10,046 nt of DNA, taken from positions 1 through 10,046 of the forward strand of contig DDIR01000027.1 in NCBI GenBank assembly GCA_002338715.1, in the 5' to 3' direction. The position numbers and the translations under genes are program-made. The notes beneath the pieces are model-generated. The model searched no databases. It saw nothing but the letters and a program-made list of their open reading frames with translations, and was not told the origin of the DNA. Shown in pieces: positions 7,083 through 10,046 of the stretch (the first letter of the stretch is position 1; every line of letters starts with the position of its first letter). The DNA comes from Phycisphaerales bacterium UBA1845. Lineage in GTDB: Bacteria; Planctomycetota; Phycisphaerae; UBA1845.

Positions 7083-9209
7083 CTATCTCCGCCTCGCGAA
7101 GTAAACGCCCAAGCCGCAGATCGCAGCGAGCAGCGGCCAAACCGCCGTGGCAAAGACCTGGACAGCCAGCGTCGACGACGCGCCTTTTTTGATATTGAGC
7201 GTTGAATAGTCAATCGGTGAACCGAGGTTCATCCACTCGGCGTTGTCATTCAGCCAATGCAGTGCGTTGATGAATAGCGTCGGGTTTCCCGGATTGACCG
7301 GAATCACCGAGAGGCCTTGCGGTGTCGCGGCCAACTGTCGGGCTTGGGCGACCCGGTCGGTGGCGAACTGCGTCGAATTGATTACGACGATTTTTCCATC
7401 GCCCTTTTCTGCGGTGGCTCCGAAAAGGAACTCACCCTGGAAGTCACCGTCGGCGGGAACGATGTACTCGTTGGCCTGCTGATTGAAATAGGTCTGAATG
7501 TCGCTAATGCTCCAAATCGAATCTGAACGTTCCATCCAGACGAGTTTGTTGTGCGTCACACCTTCGGGCCCGTCAGTGAAGCTGATCGGGGAGACGAGTG
7601 GAAACATCGTTCGCATCGCCGAAAGGCTATTGGTAATTGGGTGGTCGCTGAACGCCGCGTCGAGCATCTTGAGCGGGTCGCGGATGAAACGGTACTTGCC
7701 GGGTTCAACCGGTTCGATGAACAAAAGCACCCGGTCGTCGTCGGCTTCAATGCCCCACGTGTCCTTTAAATATTCGGCGTATTCGTTTGGGGCGGGCGCT
7801 CCCATGGCCGCTGGCATGAACCCGCCCAGGAAAAGTGCCCTGGGAGAATCGCCCATGGCTTTCTTGAGGGCAGTCAGCTTGTCGGGCGTGAACACCGGGT
7901 CTTGCGGTCCTTGCTGAAAGGGATTGGGGCGCGGTTGAGTTGGGCGATCGACGACATAGATCGTGCGCGACGGCGCCGGGTCCATTGCGGGCGGTTCACT
8001 GCTCGTAGCCAGGTCCCATTCGTAGACATCGAAACTCGCGTCTTCAAGTTGCGCCCGCATCTGTACATAACTGCCTGCCTCTTGGCGCATCATTGGGTTC
8101 CCCGAGGCGATCATCGGACCCCCACCATGTCGCACGAACACGACGGCTGGCTTGACGTTTTGCGTCAGGTGCAGGATCGCAGACGTCACCGTCTGCTCAC
8201 CATGAAACGTTCGTTCCTCGAAACCAGCGCCGCCGGATTCCGGATTGACGGGCGGCCAAACTTTGTAGAAGGGGATGACCTCGGCTTTCTCTTCGGTCTC
8301 GACGAGAATCGGATTCGAGGTCGCGCCCGCAAGGTCCCGAACGATCTGATCGATGTCCAGCGCAGGAAGTTCGCCGATCGCGGCTTCCTGGGCCTTCAAG
8401 TCCTCGACCAGCGACCCGTATCGCGAACCGGCGTCAACGAAAAATTGCAGAACATTGGGCGGGAACCCATCCGATCGCTGTGAGACCTGCGACCCGACCG
8501 CGATGATGTTCTCCAGAATCTTGCTGATATTTGAATAGGTCTGACGCAGGCGGGAAGTCGCCGCGCCGTGCGCGGGAACATCGGACGCCAGCGAGTCTTT
8601 GATCTGCTGACTGGCTGCTTTAACGTCGCGTTCGAAGTCGTCGAAGAGACCCTTCACTTGCCCGGTGAGCTGGGCGGCCATTCCGTCTAGATCGCGAAAC
8701 GTCTGGAGTTGCTGCTGCTCCTCGCTGAGGAGTGTTGTGATTCGTTCAGCGAATTCACTTTGGAATCGCTCAATGATCTCAATGTGACCCGCCGCTTGCT
8801 CCTTGTAGCGCGATCGACTGGCGAGGCGTTTGAATAGTGCGGTTCGTTCTTCGTGATCTTGAAGCGGATTGATCGCAATGAATTCGACCTTGCTGCGATT
8901 GCTCACGCTGTAGAGTTCGAGCAGATCGTTGACAGCCGACCGATAGCGATCTTGATCTTTGTCTTCGATGTCTGTCTTGAAATACAGGCTCGTTAACGTG
9001 ATTTTCTGATCGAGGCCCTTAAGCAACGTCTCGGTCGGTTCGGTCAGGCTGTTGATGCCCGACGACGTGACGTCCACGCGTCCAAGCCGCGTCATCGCCA
9101 GCCATTGCAGGCCGGCTGCCAATGCGACCGCCAACACGACCATCAGCACCACGTTGAGCCCGACGAGGACGTTTGATTTCTGCGTATTCTGATCAGCCGT
9201 TACCGCCAT
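7083..9209 (-). CDS. GldG-family auxiliary protein of an ABC transporter (GIFT-type domain, membrane anchored at both ends)
   Basis: A 708-residue protein with one membrane segment near each end (about 14-38 and 683-704), which places the large middle outside the cytoplasm, and a basic ARRR tail inside. Following TM1, the stretch RVDVTSSGINSL (44-55) and a beta-strand region to about 115 match the N-terminal domain of GldG/ABC_transp_aux proteins. Residues about 136-310 are a helical, Gln/Glu-rich, coiled-coil-like insert. The GIFT-like part resumes near 335-370 (PAVVFVRHGGGP, 354-365) and runs to about 660. GldG works with the GldA ATPase and GldF permease in gliding Bacteroidota; in other phyla the role is undefined. 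The ATG at 9209 lies inside the last codons of the permease gene (10-bp overlap) and has GGAG 8 nt upstream. No catalytic motif is seen. Confidence 0.9.
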   Translation of the reverse strand: MAVTADQNTQKSNVLVGLNVVLMVVLAVALAAGLQWLAMTRLGRVDVTSSGINSLTEPTETLLKGLDQKITLTSLYFKTDIEDKDQDRYRSAVNDLLELYSVSNRSKVEFIAINPLQDHEERTALFKRLASRSRYKEQAAGHIEIIERFQSEFAERITTLLSEEQQQLQTFRDLDGMAAQLTGQVKGLFDDFERDVKAASQQIKDSLASDVPAHGAATSRLRQTYSNISKILENIIAVGSQVSQRSDGFPPNVLQFFVDAGSRYGSLVEDLKAQEAAIGELPALDIDQIVRDLAGATSNPILVETEEKAEVIPFYKVWPPVNPESGGAGFEERTFHGEQTVTSAILHLTQNVKPAVVFVRHGGGPMIASGNPMMRQEAGSYVQMRAQLEDASFDVYEWDLATSSEPPAMDPAPSRTIYVVDRPTQPRPNPFQQGPQDPVFTPDKLTALKKAMGDSPRALFLGGFMPAAMGAPAPNEYAEYLKDTWGIEADDDRVLLFIEPVEPGKYRFIRDPLKMLDAAFSDHPITNSLSAMRTMFPLVSPISFTDGPEGVTHNKLVWMERSDSIWSISDIQTYFNQQANEYIVPADGDFQGEFLFGATAEKGDGKIVVINSTQFATDRVAQARQLAATPQGLSVIPVNPGNPTLFINALHWLNDNAEWMNLGSPIDYSTLNIKKGASSTLAVQVFATAVWPLLAAICGLGVYFARRR
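7087..7090 (-). promoter_or_regulatory. Ribosome binding site of the DUF4340 gene
   Basis: GGAG on the minus strand, 10 nt before the ATG at 7076 and lying within the last codons of the GldG-family gene. It supports this start and coupled translation. Confidence 0.45.
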
Positions 9210-9916
9210 CGTCTTGACTCCAGCACTTTGACCGTCAGGAAAAGGAACAGCCCCGTCGACGTGACGAAGAACACGATGTCATTGCCGTCAAGCAGTCCGC
9301 GGGTGAATCCGTTGAAATGCTCGCGGATCGAAAGTTGACGCAAGGTGAGCTTCAACGCGCCACTGGCCAGCATCGCCAGATAGTCCGAAAGGAACGTAAA
9401 GACCAAGAGAAGCACCATGCTGCTGACAGCCGCGATGATCTGGTTGCCGGTGCATGCGCTAAAGAAAAGTCCGACCGAAAGATAAAGCGCTCCGAGCAGA
9501 AGCATGCCCAGGTAGGTCGAAGCGGTCATGCCCCAATCGAGTCGGCCATAGGCGCTGACGATGAATGCATAAAGCAGCGTGGTCGCAAGCATCACGATGA
9601 AAAAGACCAGCACGCCGAGAAACTTTCCGATGACGACGTCGGTCTCGCCGATCGGTGCGGTCATCAGCGTTTCGATGGTTCCCGTTCGGTATTCGTCGCT
9701 CAAAAGCCGCATGGTCAAAACCGGCAAGAAGAGCACGAACACAACCGGCATCAGGTTGGCGAGCCCTTCGAGCGAGGCCTGGTTGCCCGGTTGAAATGTC
9801 GTCGCGGTGAAGAAGATTCCCAATAGAATCAGGTATATCGTCAACACCGCGTACGCGATCGGGCTGTAGAAAAACGCGCCCAATTCTCGCTGCATCACTG
9901 GCGAAACGTTTCGCAT
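9200..9916 (-). CDS. ABC-2 type transporter permease (GldF/NosY-like)
   Basis: A 238-residue integral membrane protein with six predicted helices at about 19-39, 52-70, 97-121, 133-155, 158-181 and 212-231. The signature between helices 2 and 3, RLLSDEYRTGTIETLMTAPI (70-89), is the typical ABC-2 coupling-helix region of GldF/NosY permeases, normally with E-x-R-x-G-T-x-E. The length fits the family (about 240 aa). It would form the membrane channel with the ATPase encoded just upstream; the GldG-like and DUF4340 proteins downstream are its probable periplasmic partners. The ATG at 9916 has AGGAG at 9930-9934, a rather long 13-nt spacer; there is no in-frame start closer to it. A perfect 14-bp palindrome covers codons 1-5. 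Cargo is unknown. Confidence 0.93.
   Translation of the reverse strand: MRNVSPVMQRELGAFFYSPIAYAVLTIYLILLGIFFTATTFQPGNQASLEGLANLMPVVFVLFLPVLTMRLLSDEYRTGTIETLMTAPIGETDVVIGKFLGVLVFFIVMLATTLLYAFIVSAYGRLDWGMTASTYLGMLLLGALYLSVGLFFSACTGNQIIAAVSSMVLLLVFTFLSDYLAMLASGALKLTLRQLSIREHFNGFTRGLLDGNDIVFFVTSTGLFLFLTVKVLESRRWR
9218..9221 (-). promoter_or_regulatory. Ribosome binding site of the GldG-family gene
   Basis: GGAG on the minus strand, 8 nt before the ATG at 9209 and inside the permease coding sequence. With the 10-bp gene overlap it indicates coupled translation of the two membrane subunits. Confidence 0.5.
9901..9914. repeat. Perfect 14-bp palindrome over the permease start
   Basis: GCGAAACGTTTCGC is fully self-complementary with no spacer. 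It begins at the G of the permease ATG (minus strand) and covers the first codons. It could be a protein binding site or an mRNA structure masking the start, or chance. Confidence 0.3.
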
Positions 9917-9929
9917 GGTTGGCTGTTCA

Positions 9930-9934
9930 CTCCT
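9930..9934 (-). promoter_or_regulatory. Ribosome binding site of the permease gene, long spacer
   Basis: AGGAG on the minus strand, 13 nt before the ATG at 9916, longer than the usual 5-10 nt. No alternative in-frame start codon lies between. Confidence 0.4.
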
Positions 9935-9996
9935 AAAACGTATCGTAACCGCAGATGGACCGAGCCGAATCTTGTCGGCGGCGGGCGAAATGCGAC

Positions 9997-10046
9997 CTAG
10001 TTTTTCTGTTCGGCGATGATCTTGACGAAGAAGTCTTCGAGGCTGG
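9997..10046 (-). CDS. C-terminal end of an upstream gene, probably the ABC transporter ATP-binding protein (partial)
   Basis: Reading in from the right edge on the minus strand, one frame gives SLEDFFVKIIAEQKN followed by TAG at 9997-9999. The SLEDxFVKI ending is typical of the C-terminus of ABC-2 ATPases of the GldA/CcmA type, and an ATPase is the expected partner immediately before the permease. The gene is cut by the window edge, so no Walker A, Walker B or signature motif can be seen. The gap to the permease start is 80 bp, with no terminator-like hairpin, so cotranscription is likely. Confidence 0.65.
   Translation of the reverse strand, partial: SLEDFFVKIIAEQKN

Noticed and set aside
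9317..9826. A 169-codon plus-strand open frame opposite the permease
   Set aside because: Highly charged, low-complexity product that mirrors the hydrophobic codons of the permease; no sign of a real gene.

Overview
The window reads as a GC-rich bacterial chromosome segment, most likely from a planctomycete (possibly Phycisphaerae). That guess rests on three things: a PEP-CTERM protein, a GldG-type auxiliary ABC system paired with a large DUF4340 protein, and the flavour of the proteins. No rRNA or other marker gene fixes the taxonomy. Every supported gene lies on the minus strand, so transcription runs from high to low coordinates. No tRNA, CRISPR array, insertion sequence or phage gene was seen.

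Layout in transcription order: (1) at the right edge, the last 16 codons of a gene that is probably the ABC ATPase (9997-10046); (2) a six-helix ABC-2 permease of the GldF/NosY type (9200-9916); (3) a GldG-family membrane-anchored auxiliary protein (7083-9209) whose start overlaps the permease end by 10 bp; (4) a 792-residue DUF4340 protein (4698-7076) 6 bp further on; (5) methionyl-tRNA synthetase, metG (2929-4665), 32 bp further on. Spacing, overlap and internal ribosome binding sites make genes 2-5 look like one operon. After a 191-bp gap comes (6) a secreted PEP-CTERM protein (2024-2737), and after 197 bp (7) a DauA-like SulP anion/dicarboxylate transporter with a C-terminal STAS domain (117-1829). 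Genes 6 and 7 probably have their own promoters; weak candidates are given.

The ATPase-permease-GldG-DUF4340 set resembles the Gld gliding ABC module of Bacteroidota, but in planctomycete-like genomes its cargo and role are not established. Here it presents two large extracytoplasmic proteins on a small ABC-2 core. The most striking new observation is that the DUF4340 protein is built of five degenerate modules arranged as a two-module super-repeat of about 302 residues, with an insertion found only in modules 2 and 4. Other points worth checking are a long coiled-coil-like insert in GldG, a roughly 15-residue insertion between the first two membrane segments of the SulP transporter, and metG sitting in the ABC operon.
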